From NCBI GenBank assembly GCA_022870705.1, contig CP072107.1, forward strand, positions 1,672,501-1,736,500: a DNA stretch of 64,000 nucleotides, read 5' to 3'. This document shows, in pieces, positions 36,777-45,328 of this stretch (positions are counted from its first letter, which is position 1; each line of letters begins with the position of its first letter). Made by a program: the position numbers and the translations under genes. The notes below the pieces were generated by a model. The model was not told the origin of the DNA. It did not search any database and saw only the letters and a list, made by a program, of their open reading frames with translations. This stretch comes from Oscillospiraceae bacterium CM (GTDB lineage Bacteria; Bacillota; Clostridia; Oscillospirales; Oscillospiraceae).

Positions 36777-37613
36777 TCAGTTTTGACGAACGGTGTTGAT
36801 CGCACCTGTCGGGCACTTGGTAACGCATGTTGCCTCACCGCATTTTTCAACGCAGATGGCCGAATCGACGATGGCCAGATTGTTCTCAAGCTTAACCGCC
36901 TGGTACGGGCAGTTTTTGACGCAAAGGCCGCACCCAATGCACGCGGCTGAGCACGCTTTCTTGGCGACGGCGCCCTTATCCTTCGAGTTGCAGTCAACCT
37001 TGACGTGCGCGTCAAGCGGGAGCATGAGGATAACGGCTTTCGGACAGGCCTTTTCACACGCGCCGCACCCGGTGCACTTTGCTTTGTCGACAACGGGCAG
37101 GCCGTCATCGCTCATGACAAGCGCCCCAAAATTGCAGACAGCCACGCAGTTGCCAAAACCGACACAGCCGTATTTGCATTCCTTAGGACCAAAGTGGAGC
37201 ATGCTGGCAGCGCCGCATTCTTTCACGCCGGTGTACTCATAGGCAAACTTCGCTTTATCCTTATTGCCCGCGCAGCGGATATGCGCCGCACGCGGGGCAA
37301 CCTTTTCGGCGACCTTACCGGTTATATGGGCCACTTCGTCGGCGACGGCCTGCTTGCCGGGGATGCAGAGCGTCGGCGAGACGTCTGGGTCCAGAACAAC
37401 GGCTTCTGCGTAGGCCGCGCAACCGGCATAGCCGCAGGCACCGCACTGACCCTTCGGGAGAATCTCCTCGACCTCTTCAATCAGAGGATTCGCTTCAACC
37501 TTGAATTTTTTGTTGGCGACCGACAGGACAAGCCCGAAGAAGATGCCGACTGCGGTCAGGATAATGACTGTAAATATTGCAGCATTTAAAATTATTGGTT
37601 CAACCATGTTCAT
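36777..37613 (-). CDS. rnfB: Rnf complex subunit B (ferredoxin-like)
   Basis: 278 residues. One N-terminal membrane helix, then CGACGYAGC for the first Fe-S cluster, followed by ferredoxin-type CxxCxxCxxxCP repeats (CTGCGACEKACP, CIGCGLCVKNCP). It is the likely entry point for electrons from reduced ferredoxin. Last gene of the rnf operon in the order C-D-G-E-A-B, as in other Firmicutes. Confidence 0.96.
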   Translation of the reverse strand: MNMVEPIILNAAIFTVIILTAVGIFFGLVLSVANKKFKVEANPLIEEVEEILPKGQCGACGYAGCAAYAEAVVLDPDVSPTLCIPGKQAVADEVAHITGKVAEKVAPRAAHIRCAGNKDKAKFAYEYTGVKECGAASMLHFGPKECKYGCVGFGNCVAVCNFGALVMSDDGLPVVDKAKCTGCGACEKACPKAVILMLPLDAHVKVDCNSKDKGAVAKKACSAACIGCGLCVKNCPYQAVKLENNLAIVDSAICVEKCGEATCVTKCPTGAINTVRQN

Positions 37614-37624
37614 TCCGCCTTTCC

Positions 37625-38206
37625 TTACAGGGGTATCATCCCGGAGAAACCCAGGAAGGCCAGAGACAGCATGCCCGCAACGATAAACGCAATGCCAAGA
37701 CCCTGAAGCGGCTTCGGCACATCAGCGTACTCAAGCTTTTCACGGATACTGGACATCAAAATCATTGCGAGTGCAAAACCGACGCCAGAGCCGAGCGCGT
37801 TGACAATGCTCAGGCCGAGGTCATAGCCAGCTTCAGCGTTAATCAGCGGAACGCCGAGAACGATGCAGTTTGTGGCTATCAGAAGCAGGTAAATGCCCCA
37901 CATGCCATACAGCGTCGGCGCGAGCTTTTTAATAATCATTTCAAGCATCTGAACGAAGCTTGCAATTAGAATAACAAAGACAATCGTTGTCAGGAACTTG
38001 AGGCCAAGCGGGACAAGAACGAGTGAATAAACAACCCAAGCGAGAATGCTCGAGAGCGTCATAACGGCGGTAACGGCCATGCCCATGCCGACCGAGGCGT
38101 CCAGCTTCTTCGAAACACCGAAGAAGATACACAGGCCGAGAAAACGCGTCAAGACAAAGTTGTTAACGATGGCCGCGCCAACAAAGAGCAAAATATATTG
38201 TGTCAT
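37625..38206 (-). CDS. rnfA: Rnf complex subunit A
   Basis: 193 residues with six membrane helices (FVLTRFLGLCIFFGVS is the family signature). Together with RnfE it forms the membrane part that may hold an Fe-S centre and drives ion movement. Start and rnfE stop overlap (ATGA). Confidence 0.96.
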   Translation of the reverse strand: MTQYILLFVGAAIVNNFVLTRFLGLCIFFGVSKKLDASVGMGMAVTAVMTLSSILAWVVYSLVLVPLGLKFLTTIVFVILIASFVQMLEMIIKKLAPTLYGMWGIYLLLIATNCIVLGVPLINAEAGYDLGLSIVNALGSGVGFALAMILMSSIREKLEYADVPKPLQGLGIAFIVAGMLSLAFLGFSGMIPL

Positions 38207-38823
38207 GCAGCTTCACGCTCCCTTTCACGGTCTTCCTTCTTTTTGAGATAAATCTTTGTCAGGCCAACGAGATAAGCGATGACAAAGAAAGCGCCAGGCG
38301 CCATAACAAACAGAAGCGGGGCATTGTACCAAGAGCCGAGGATTCTAAAGCCGAGGAGTGTGCCGTTGCCAAAGAGCTCACGGATCGCACCGACGGTGAT
38401 CATGGCCAGCGTAAAGCCCATACCCATGCCTAAACCGTCAAGAAAGGACGGAAACACCGGGTTTTTCGACGCAAAAGATTCGGCTCTGGCCAGGATGATG
38501 GCGAATACGACAACGAGGCTTAGGTAAATACCAAGCGCCTGATACAGTTCCGGCGCGAAGGCTTGGAGGAACAAAATCGCTAGTGTGACGATCGTGGCTA
38601 TGCTTGTGATGTATACCGGAACACGAACCTTTGGGTTGACAAACTTCCGGATAATCGACACGACAATGTTATTCATAGAGATAACGAAGGTCACAGTCAG
38701 GCCCATTGTCAGCGCCGTCAGCACAGACGATGTCACAGCGAGGGCCGGGCAAAGGCTGAGCGCCAAGACAAGAATGGGGTTCTCGTCAATAAGACCTTTG
38801 CTGAATATTTTCCACAGACTCAT
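38203..38823 (-). CDS. rnfE: Rnf complex subunit E
   Basis: 206 residues, six membrane helices, homologous to RnfA (LVLALSLCPALAVTSS). It overlaps both neighbours by four bases. It ends in a charged tail (KKKEDREREREAA). Confidence 0.96.
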   Translation of the reverse strand: MSLWKIFSKGLIDENPILVLALSLCPALAVTSSVLTALTMGLTVTFVISMNNIVVSIIRKFVNPKVRVPVYITSIATIVTLAILFLQAFAPELYQALGIYLSLVVVFAIILARAESFASKNPVFPSFLDGLGMGMGFTLAMITVGAIRELFGNGTLLGFRILGSWYNAPLLFVMAPGAFFVIAYLVGLTKIYLKKKEDREREREAA

Positions 38824-39401
38824 TTGCTGTTTCCCTCCCCCAGATAAGCGTTAACTTCGTCAACAGCTGTTTTAACGCCATTCGTCACGGCTCTTGAAGT
38901 GATTGTGGCACCCGTCATCGCCTGAATATTGGTTGTGTTTGAGGGGTCCTTTGTGACGACGAGCTGCTCTGCTGTTTTGCCGGGGAACTGATCTTTAAAC
39001 GGGGATTCTGCGGCTTTTGTTCCAAGACCGGGGGTTTCGTTTGCGCTGAGGATCTTAAAGTTATAAACCTTTCCTTCCGGCGTCACAGCAACAAGCATCT
39101 TGATGGCGCCGCCATACCCTCTGGACTCAACTGAAACGACATACGCGACGATAGATCCGTCTTGCGCTTTGGCGATGGACATTTCTTTTTGCCCTTCGAC
39201 TTCTTCGAAGGACGCCGCATCCGAAACGAGCGCCTGTTTTGATTTTTGTTCCATCAGAACTTCTTGCTTTGCGGCGATGGGTCGTGTTAAAAAGTACGCT
39301 CCTGCAAGGATTGCGCCGGACACGAGACATGTAACCGCGAGATTCACTGTTATTTTCAGAATGCTCGAATTATTATCGGTATGTACCGCGTGCTCAGACA
39401 T
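38820..39401 (-). CDS. rnfG: Rnf complex subunit G (FMN-binding)
   Basis: 193 residues: an N-terminal membrane helix and an FMN-binding domain. The covalent FMN site is the Thr in MTGATITSRAV. It passes electrons in the Rnf chain. It overlaps rnfD upstream by eight bases. Confidence 0.95.
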   Translation of the reverse strand: MSEHAVHTDNNSSILKITVNLAVTCLVSGAILAGAYFLTRPIAAKQEVLMEQKSKQALVSDAASFEEVEGQKEMSIAKAQDGSIVAYVVSVESRGYGGAIKMLVAVTPEGKVYNFKILSANETPGLGTKAAESPFKDQFPGKTAEQLVVTKDPSNTTNIQAMTGATITSRAVTNGVKTAVDEVNAYLGEGNSK

Positions 39402-40416
39402 AGCTCTTCCTCCCCGTGCCGTAGATTCTCGGTTTTGTGACCCTATCGATGAGCGGCGTCACGCAGTTCATCAGGAGGATCGAGTAGCAAACGCCTTCAG
39501 GATATCCGCCGACAAAACGAATGAGGGTCGTGATGACACCGCAGCCGAATGCGAAAATAATCTGGCCTTTGATCGTAATCGGAATCGTGACCATATCAGT
39601 CGCCATAAAGAAGGCGCCGATCATCAGGCCACCTGCCATCATGTGGAAAAGCGGATCTCCGGAGAAAAGTGTGCCGGGGCCGCCGTAGAAAAAGCCGCCG
39701 AATACCCAAGCAAGAATACCGACTGTGCCAATCATCACGACAGGGACCTGCCACTTGATATAGCCTTTGTAGATCAGGTAGATGCCGCCGAGAATCAGGA
39801 GCACCGTACAAGTTTCACCAATACTGCCGTTTCTCGTGCCGAGGAACAGCGCTTTATAAAGCGCTGTTTTATCGCCAAAGAGATTGACAACCGTTTCGTA
39901 ACCCTGCTGCTTAGCGATATTGAGGACCGTCGCGCTTGATACCGCGTCAGGGCTTGTGATGTTGGCTGCCCAAGATGTCATGAGCGCCGGCCATGATACC
40001 ATCAACGCGGCGCGGCCGATGTGCGCGGGGTTAAAGACGTTAAAGCCGAGGCCGCCCATGGCCATTTTCGCAATAAGAATGGCAAGAACTGCGCCGAACG
40101 CCGTCATGTACCATGGCAGAGCCGGCGGCAGGCACATCGCCAGGAGAAGACCGGTCACAACGGCGCTGCCGTCTCCGACCGTGACTTTGGCTTTTCTGAA
40201 TTTCTGAATGAGAAATTCGGTCGCGACCGCCGCAACGATGGCAACAACCATGGTAATGATTGCGGGAAGGCCGAACCAGATGGCTGCAAAAATCGCCGCC
40301 GGCGCAAGCGCCAGATTGACATTCCACATAATCTTCGGAATGGAATCGTTATTTTTAACGTGCGGCGAAGTAGAGACGCTTAAAAGCGTTTCTTCAAGTT
40401 TAATATTTGAACTCAT
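39394..40416 (-). CDS. rnfD: Rnf complex subunit D
   Basis: 340 residues with about nine membrane helices. The covalent flavin site is probably the Thr in DAVSSATVL. It shares the NqrB/RnfD fold and is thought to take part in ion translocation. Confidence 0.95.
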   Translation of the reverse strand: MSSNIKLEETLLSVSTSPHVKNNDSIPKIMWNVNLALAPAAIFAAIWFGLPAIITMVVAIVAAVATEFLIQKFRKAKVTVGDGSAVVTGLLLAMCLPPALPWYMTAFGAVLAILIAKMAMGGLGFNVFNPAHIGRAALMVSWPALMTSWAANITSPDAVSSATVLNIAKQQGYETVVNLFGDKTALYKALFLGTRNGSIGETCTVLLILGGIYLIYKGYIKWQVPVVMIGTVGILAWVFGGFFYGGPGTLFSGDPLFHMMAGGLMIGAFFMATDMVTIPITIKGQIIFAFGCGVITTLIRFVGGYPEGVCYSILLMNCVTPLIDRVTKPRIYGTGRKSYV

Positions 40417-40434
40417 GTGTCGCCTGCCTCCTGT

Positions 40435-41760
40435 TTAATGATGTCCATGACCGGCGTTTTTGGCCTTGGAATATCTGATGTACTGCAATATCCGGCGCTT
40501 CGAGGGACAGACATAGGCGCAGCTGCCGCATTCGATGCAGTTGAACACGCCGTATTCTTCACGCGCTTCCGTATGTCTGCCGCGCTCGGAGAGAATGCTC
40601 AGCATGCTCGGTACGAGACCGGCGGGACAGGCGTCCACACACTTGCCGCAGCGGATGCAGGGATACTCTTCGTCTTCAGCCACAGCGTCCTTGCTCATCA
40701 CAAGAATACCGGCCACGCCTTTGATGACCGGGATATTGAGATCGGAAAGTGCATAACCCATCATCGGGCCGCCGTTAATAATCTTTTTGGGTGTTTTGGA
40801 GTACCCGCCGCAATATTCAACAATATCTTTAAAGCTTGTGCCGATCCGAACGCGCAGGTTTTTCGGCTGGGCAATGGCGTCACCGGAAACGGTGATAACG
40901 CGCTCGATGAGCGGAATACCCTTTTCAACGGCATTGGCAATGGCGACGATGGAACCGACGTTTAAGCCGACAATACCGATATCGGAATGGCGCTTGCCCG
41001 CGGGAATCTCACGCTCTGTGAGAACTTTAATAAACATACGCTCGGCACCCTGCGGGTATTTCGTCGGCAGGGCGACAACAGTAACGCCATCCACATTGGC
41101 AAAGGCCTTTTTAAAGCCTTCGATCGCTTTGGGCTTGTTGTCCTCAACACCGACGAAGCATCTTTTGACGTTTAAGGACTTCATGGCGATTTTCACACCC
41201 AGGACAACACGGTCTGTCTCTTCGATCATAACCCTGTAGTCTGAGTTGAGGTAGGGTTCGCACTCAGCGGCATTGATCAGCAGCGTGTCTATGTGCTTTT
41301 CGGGGCCGTAGGTCAGCTTAAAGTGCGAGGGGAAGTTCGCGCCGCCGAGGCCGACAAGACCGGCCGTTGTGACGATTTTATGAATCTCCTCGACGCTGAG
41401 CTTTTCAAAGTCGCGCTGCATCGGGAGGCCGGGAGCCCACTCATCAAGACCGTCGCTCTCGATGACAATCGCGAGGCTCTTATCTTTAAAAGAGCTCGGA
41501 TACTCAGCGATTTCGACGACTTTGCCGGAGATGGATGCATGCACCCAAGCTGTGAGGTGCACGTCGGCACTCGCAATCGGCTGGCCTTTTTTGACGGTAT
41601 CGCCGACGTTGACCATCGGGACACCCGGCGCGCCAATATGCTGGCTGACGGGGATAATGACTTTTTGCGGCGGTGGCATAAACTCGGTATGAAGTTCTGC
41701 CGTTATGTCCTTATGCTCTTCTGGGTGGACGCCGCCGCGGAAGGTTTTTAACACACGCAA
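40435..41760 (-). CDS. rnfC: Rnf complex subunit C (NADH-binding)
   Basis: 441 residues. NADH- and FMN-binding region (GLGGANFPSHFKL, then GPEKHIDTLLINAAECEPY) and two 4Fe-4S motifs near the C-terminus (CIRCGKCVDACP and CIECGSCAYVCP). It reduces NAD+ with electrons arriving from RnfB/G, or the reverse. Confidence 0.97.
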   Translation of the reverse strand: MRVLKTFRGGVHPEEHKDITAELHTEFMPPPQKVIIPVSQHIGAPGVPMVNVGDTVKKGQPIASADVHLTAWVHASISGKVVEIAEYPSSFKDKSLAIVIESDGLDEWAPGLPMQRDFEKLSVEEIHKIVTTAGLVGLGGANFPSHFKLTYGPEKHIDTLLINAAECEPYLNSDYRVMIEETDRVVLGVKIAMKSLNVKRCFVGVEDNKPKAIEGFKKAFANVDGVTVVALPTKYPQGAERMFIKVLTEREIPAGKRHSDIGIVGLNVGSIVAIANAVEKGIPLIERVITVSGDAIAQPKNLRVRIGTSFKDIVEYCGGYSKTPKKIINGGPMMGYALSDLNIPVIKGVAGILVMSKDAVAEDEEYPCIRCGKCVDACPAGLVPSMLSILSERGRHTEAREEYGVFNCIECGSCAYVCPSKRRILQYIRYSKAKNAGHGHH

Positions 41761-41809
41761 TCACCTTTTTCTATTTTAGTTTGCTCTATGGCAATGATTT
41801 ACCGGGATA

Positions 41810-42223
41810 TTACTTGACGATTTTGAGAATGGCCGGCAAGCTTGACAGCGAGCGGCTGATCTTTTTCTCCGATACTCTGATGGCAACGATGGAAGCGAAA
41901 AATAAGACGGCGCCGCCTGCAATGTTTCCAATAAGCATCTTCCACCCAAGTGCCACAGCCGCAAGGCCGCCCAGCCAGACACCGAGAAACGCCGCCGCGA
42001 GCGGTAGCACGAAAATCAGGAACGCGCCTTTGAGCGACGACTCTTCCTGCACTTCAAACTCAACGCGCTGCCCAATGTGGGCGCCAACCGGATTGCGGAC
42101 CGTTACAAGGGGGGCGTTGTTGCCGGAGCAGGCCCCGCAGCTTTCGCATTCGGTGTGCCTGCCGGCTTTGACGGTCGCAGTTTTGCCGTCCGTCTCAATG
42201 ACAATGCCTACAGACGTTTTCAT
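41810..42223 (-). CDS. RseC/MucC-family protein at the head of the rnf operon
   Basis: 137 residues. Cysteines CESCGACSG near the N-terminus and two membrane helices are typical of RseC-family proteins, which are frequently found next to rnf genes and related to SoxR reduction. The ATG at 42223 has GGAGGTG eight bases upstream; earlier starts are less likely. It lies 49 bases ahead of rnfC and probably begins the transcript. Confidence 0.82.
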   Translation of the reverse strand: MKTSVGIVIETDGKTATVKAGRHTECESCGACSGNNAPLVTVRNPVGAHIGQRVEFEVQEESSLKGAFLIFVLPLAAAFLGVWLGGLAAVALGWKMLIGNIAGGAVLFFASIVAIRVSEKKISRSLSSLPAILKIVK

Positions 42224-42464
42224 GAACATGCACCTCCGAATATTATAATATTGCCGCCTGATCCTGCACATTTATATGAAGTGATCTACGCATTTTTAAT
42301 AACACACGTTGACCGTGTTCCGGCGGTTCTTACTTGAATTATTGTATGACCGGCAAAATGCGCATGATATGCCTATGGTTAAGGATAAGTAAACATATTT
42401 TTAATAGAGTGTCAATCGCATTTGGGCGTTATCAGTTGAAAATACCAAATATCGAAAAATAACT

Positions 42465-42477
42465 GAAACATATTACT
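42465..42477. repeat. Direct repeat left of the IS30 element
   Basis: GAAACATATTACT is repeated exactly at 43756-43768 on the other side of the element. It is the probable target-site duplication. Thirteen bases is long for this family, where 2-3 is usual. Confidence 0.75.
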
Positions 42478-43755
42478 CATAAATTGCAAGTGCAAATTGA
42501 ACACCCCGAGGCAAAATCGTTCCCATCAATTAACCTTGGACACAGATGGTGCCGCAGGCGCTGTCTGTGCCAAGGTTGTCGCAGCCGTCAGGCTGCGTAT
42601 TCGGAATCAAGAAAGGCTTCAAATAGTTCCTCTGGCGTGTGGTATCCGAGCTTCTTCCGGGGTCGCCCATTTAACTCATCAGCAGCGGACAGGATGTCCT
42701 CGTCTGTATACTGCTCAATAGATGTTCCCTTTGGAACGAAGGTCCGGAACAGTCCATTATGCCTTTCGTTCTGAGGACGTTCCCAAGAGCTGTATGGGTG
42801 GGCAAAGTAGATCTGGGAACCCCAAGCCTCGACTTCTGCAAAGTCGGCGAACTCGCTGCCGTTGTCTACGGTAATCGTCTTAAAAATCTGTGAAAAACGT
42901 TCCCCGTACTCAGCGCGTAGGCTTTTCATGGCAGACATCACCGCATCACTGGTCTTTCCGGGAATACGAATGGCGATGTAGTGCTCGGTCTTCTTCTCCA
43001 GCAGAGAGAGTACAACTGCCTCTTTCCCAGCTCGTTTTCCAACCACGGTGTCGCCCTCCCAGTGGCCGCCTTCTATACGAAGGGAAGCGATCTCAGGACG
43101 GGCGGAAATGCTTGTGCCGTAGTGCTTTTTGTTTTCCCTGCCCCTGGCCTTTCGGGTGCTGCGTTTTAAGGCTTCCGGCAGTTCGGTCGGCGTGATGGGA
43201 AGCAAGCCTGCCCAGACCATGTTGTACAGAGTGCGGGTACAAACCATCTGATCTTCACTGTACAAACGCTGTCGCTTCGCATATCCGCAGCAGGAATCCA
43301 GCGACCACTTGTGTTCCCGGATCTGCTTGACTACCCAGTCAATGAAAGTCTTGCAGGAGCCTGCTTTGAGGGGCTTGACACAAGCCCTTCGATTAGCCTT
43401 GTAGATGGCCTCGCCGAGTTTCGGAGAATAGCCAGGTGCTTGGCCCCTGTTGCTCTTCCGTGTCGGTGTACCTCGCCTTAACTCGTATGAGATGGTGGAC
43501 GGTGAACAGCCAATGTTTCGGGCGATGCCGCGTACGCCAAGTCCCTGCTTCAAGAGGGCTTTGACAGCACCACGATCTTCCAAGCTCAAGTGTTGCCCTT
43601 TCTTGCGTTCTGCGCTGACTGTGATAGAATCATTGTTATCCATAGTGATTGTATCCTTTCGGTGGCAGATGTTGTGTAGGAACTACATTTTACCACGAAG
43701 AATAATCACTATGGATTTTTCTGTTCAAGTGTTCAATTTCATTTTACAATCAACC
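42478..43755 (-). mobile_element. Complete IS30-family insertion sequence (1278 bp)
   Basis: One transposase gene bounded by imperfect terminal inverted repeats of ~27 bases (42478-42504 and 43729-43755, sharing AAATTGAACAC and ATTG). Direct repeats flank it. The right 278 bases match the copy at the window start exactly. It sits in the spacer between the rnf and ndk operons and interrupts no gene. It is probably still active. Confidence 0.93.
42588..43643 (-). CDS. IS30-family transposase
   Basis: 351 residues, complete. An N-terminal helix-turn-helix (LSLEDRGAVKALLKQGLGVR) recognises the ends. The DDE catalytic residues lie in HWEGDTVVGK, TVDNGSEF and the C-terminal Glu in SSWERPQNERHNGLFR. 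It moves the element by cut-and-paste or circle intermediates. Confidence 0.97.
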   Translation of the reverse strand: MDNNDSITVSAERKKGQHLSLEDRGAVKALLKQGLGVRGIARNIGCSPSTISYELRRGTPTRKSNRGQAPGYSPKLGEAIYKANRRACVKPLKAGSCKTFIDWVVKQIREHKWSLDSCCGYAKRQRLYSEDQMVCTRTLYNMVWAGLLPITPTELPEALKRSTRKARGRENKKHYGTSISARPEIASLRIEGGHWEGDTVVGKRAGKEAVVLSLLEKKTEHYIAIRIPGKTSDAVMSAMKSLRAEYGERFSQIFKTITVDNGSEFADFAEVEAWGSQIYFAHPYSSWERPQNERHNGLFRTFVPKGTSIEQYTDEDILSAADELNGRPRKKLGYHTPEELFEAFLDSEYAA

Positions 43756-43768
43756 GAAACATATTACT
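43756..43768. repeat. Direct repeat right of the IS30 element
   Basis: GAAACATATTACT, identical to 42465-42477; see that entry. Confidence 0.75.
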
Positions 43769-43876
43769 AAAGTCACCGCTTGTTTATTTTCATTTTTTTA
43801 GACACAACATCTTGTTATCCGCTGCCGTTGCATGACAATTACTGTCAGTTTGACTAAATTTTTGGCCATGCGGCTC

Positions 43877-43914
43877 CAGAAAAAAGATCGCCGCGGGCTT
43901 TACTGCCCGCGGCG
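43877..43914 (-). terminator. Terminator of the ndk genes
   Basis: CGCCGCGGGC (43889-43898) pairs with GCCCGCGGCG (43905-43914). On the minus strand a T6 run follows. It ends the tandem ndk transcript. Confidence 0.87.
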
Positions 43915-43958
43915 CATTGCATCTTATTTTAACCGAGAAGAACGCCCGAAGGCGCCGC

Positions 43959-44363
43959 TTATTTAAAGAATCTCTTTATTTCAATTTCGCCGTTTTCTGG
44001 CGAATCCGATGCATGAATTAGGTTGCTTGACGTGCTTTCGGCATAATCACCTCGGATGGTGCCGCCTCCCGCCTCTTCAAACTTGGTCGCGCCGACGAGA
44101 ATTCGGACGCCGAGAACAACGTTTTCTCCGGATACAGCCATGCCGAAGACGGGCCCCGACATCATATAGCGGGCAACGTCTGGGAAAAAGGGTTTGTCTG
44201 CAATGTGCGCATAATGTTCCTCTAGAAATTCATGTGTTAAATTTCTCATTTTAACGTCAAGAATTCTGTAGCCTTTCCGCTCGATTCTTCTGATAACCTC
44301 ACCAATAAGGCCTCTTTTGATACAGTCCGGTTTGAGCATGACGAATGTTCTCTCGTCTGCCAT
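43959..44363 (-). CDS. ndk: Nucleoside diphosphate kinase, second copy
   Basis: 134 residues. Ndk core TFVMLKPDCIKRGLIGE and the active-site His in NLIHASDS, which carries the phosphate between NTPs and NDPs. The usual GATNPxxAxPGTIR loop is altered to GATKFEEAGGGTIRGDY. GGGGG precedes the ATG. Tandem duplicate of the gene at 44398; roughly two-thirds of residues agree by eye. Confidence 0.88.
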   Translation of the reverse strand: MADERTFVMLKPDCIKRGLIGEVIRRIERKGYRILDVKMRNLTHEFLEEHYAHIADKPFFPDVARYMMSGPVFGMAVSGENVVLGVRILVGATKFEEAGGGTIRGDYAESTSSNLIHASDSPENGEIEIKRFFK

Positions 44364-44397
44364 CACCCGTTACCCCCTTTTCGGCGCGCAGCGCCAA

Positions 44398-44817
44398 TTA
44401 TTTTTCCGCCAGATAACTGAAAAACCTCTTAATCTCAATTTCACCGATCTCGGCAGAATCCGAGCAGTGAATAAGATTGTTGTTCGTGCTGGCTGCGTAA
44501 TCGCCGCGGATTGTGACGGCCTCGGCGTCTTCAAATTTTGTGGCACCGACGAGGATGCTCATGCCGAGCACCGCATTTTCACCGCGGACAATAAGTCCCA
44601 AAACAGGGCCGGACAGCATATGCTTTAAAATCAGAGGGAAAAACGGCTGCTCTGCCAGATGCGCATAATGCTCATACAGGAAAGGGGCCGACAGTTTGGC
44701 CATTTTTGCATCCATAATCCGATAGCCCTTCCGTTCAATCCGCGTCACGATTTCACCGATGAGCCCTCTTTTCATACAATCCGGTTTCAGCATAATAAAA
44801 GTATTTTCTTCTGCCAT
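44398..44817 (-). CDS. ndk: Nucleoside diphosphate kinase, first copy
   Basis: 139 residues, paralogue of the next gene. Active-site His in NLIHCSDS. The substrate loop reads GATKFEDAEAVTIRGDY, lacking the PGT of standard Ndk. It is upstream of the second copy by 34 bases on the same strand. Both may form hetero- or homo-oligomers. Confidence 0.88.
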   Translation of the reverse strand: MAEENTFIMLKPDCMKRGLIGEIVTRIERKGYRIMDAKMAKLSAPFLYEHYAHLAEQPFFPLILKHMLSGPVLGLIVRGENAVLGMSILVGATKFEDAEAVTIRGDYAASTNNNLIHCSDSAEIGEIEIKRFFSYLAEK

Positions 44818-44920
44818 TGTCTTCTCCCCTTTGCCGTTTCATTTATGATTGAATGCATTTTAACTTTTACAAAAACAGCGGCGCGTCATACGACTTACCG
44901 CTGAAATTGGTCATTTAAAC

Positions 44921-44947
44921 AGAAGGAGAGGCCAAACCTCTCCTTCT
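44921..44947. terminator. Hairpin downstream of the 45003 gene
   Basis: Perfect 11-bp stem (44921-44931 with 44937-44947), loop CCAAA. Weak U-tract on the minus strand. Confidence 0.65.
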
Positions 44948-45002
44948 GCGTCATCGTCATGTTATTCTGTGGTCAGGGCTCTTGACGACCCGGAGCGCTT
45001 TA

Positions 45003-45188
45003 TTAAATATCCGCGTAATCGGTAAACTCTTCACTGTGGAATAACTTTGTTCTCTTTGCCTCGACTTTTTTTGTAAAATCCATCAGACATTCCACAATCT
45101 CGTCTTTAAAATAGACAAGCGCGGAAATTGCAGCGGCTATGGCTAGAATCGCGGTAACAGCGAAAAATACCATCCGGAAAAACTTCAT
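45003..45188 (-). CDS. Small single-pass membrane protein
   Basis: 61 residues: one membrane helix (residues ~5-27) and a charged C-terminal region (TKKVEAKRTKLFHSEEF). GGGAGGC precedes the ATG. No family is recognised. It stands alone between ndk and fakA. Confidence 0.62.
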   Translation of the reverse strand: MKFFRMVFFAVTAILAIAAAISALVYFKDEIVECLMDFTKKVEAKRTKLFHSEEFTDYADI

Positions 45189-45286
45189 GATTATGCCTCC
45201 CGCTCATTTGTGATTATTAAATATTTTACACCAAATAAATCGGAATAACAACACAAAATTTTCTTATAAAAATTATTAAAATCGTG

Positions 45287-45322
45287 CAAAAAAGCGCAGC
45301 CACCCCTTTTGAGCAGCTGCGT
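45287..45322 (-). terminator. Terminator of yloU-fakA
   Basis: GCGCAGC (45294-45300) pairs with GCTGCGT (45316-45322; one G-T pair). A T6 run follows on the minus strand. Confidence 0.75.
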
Positions 45323-45328
45323 CTTTCA

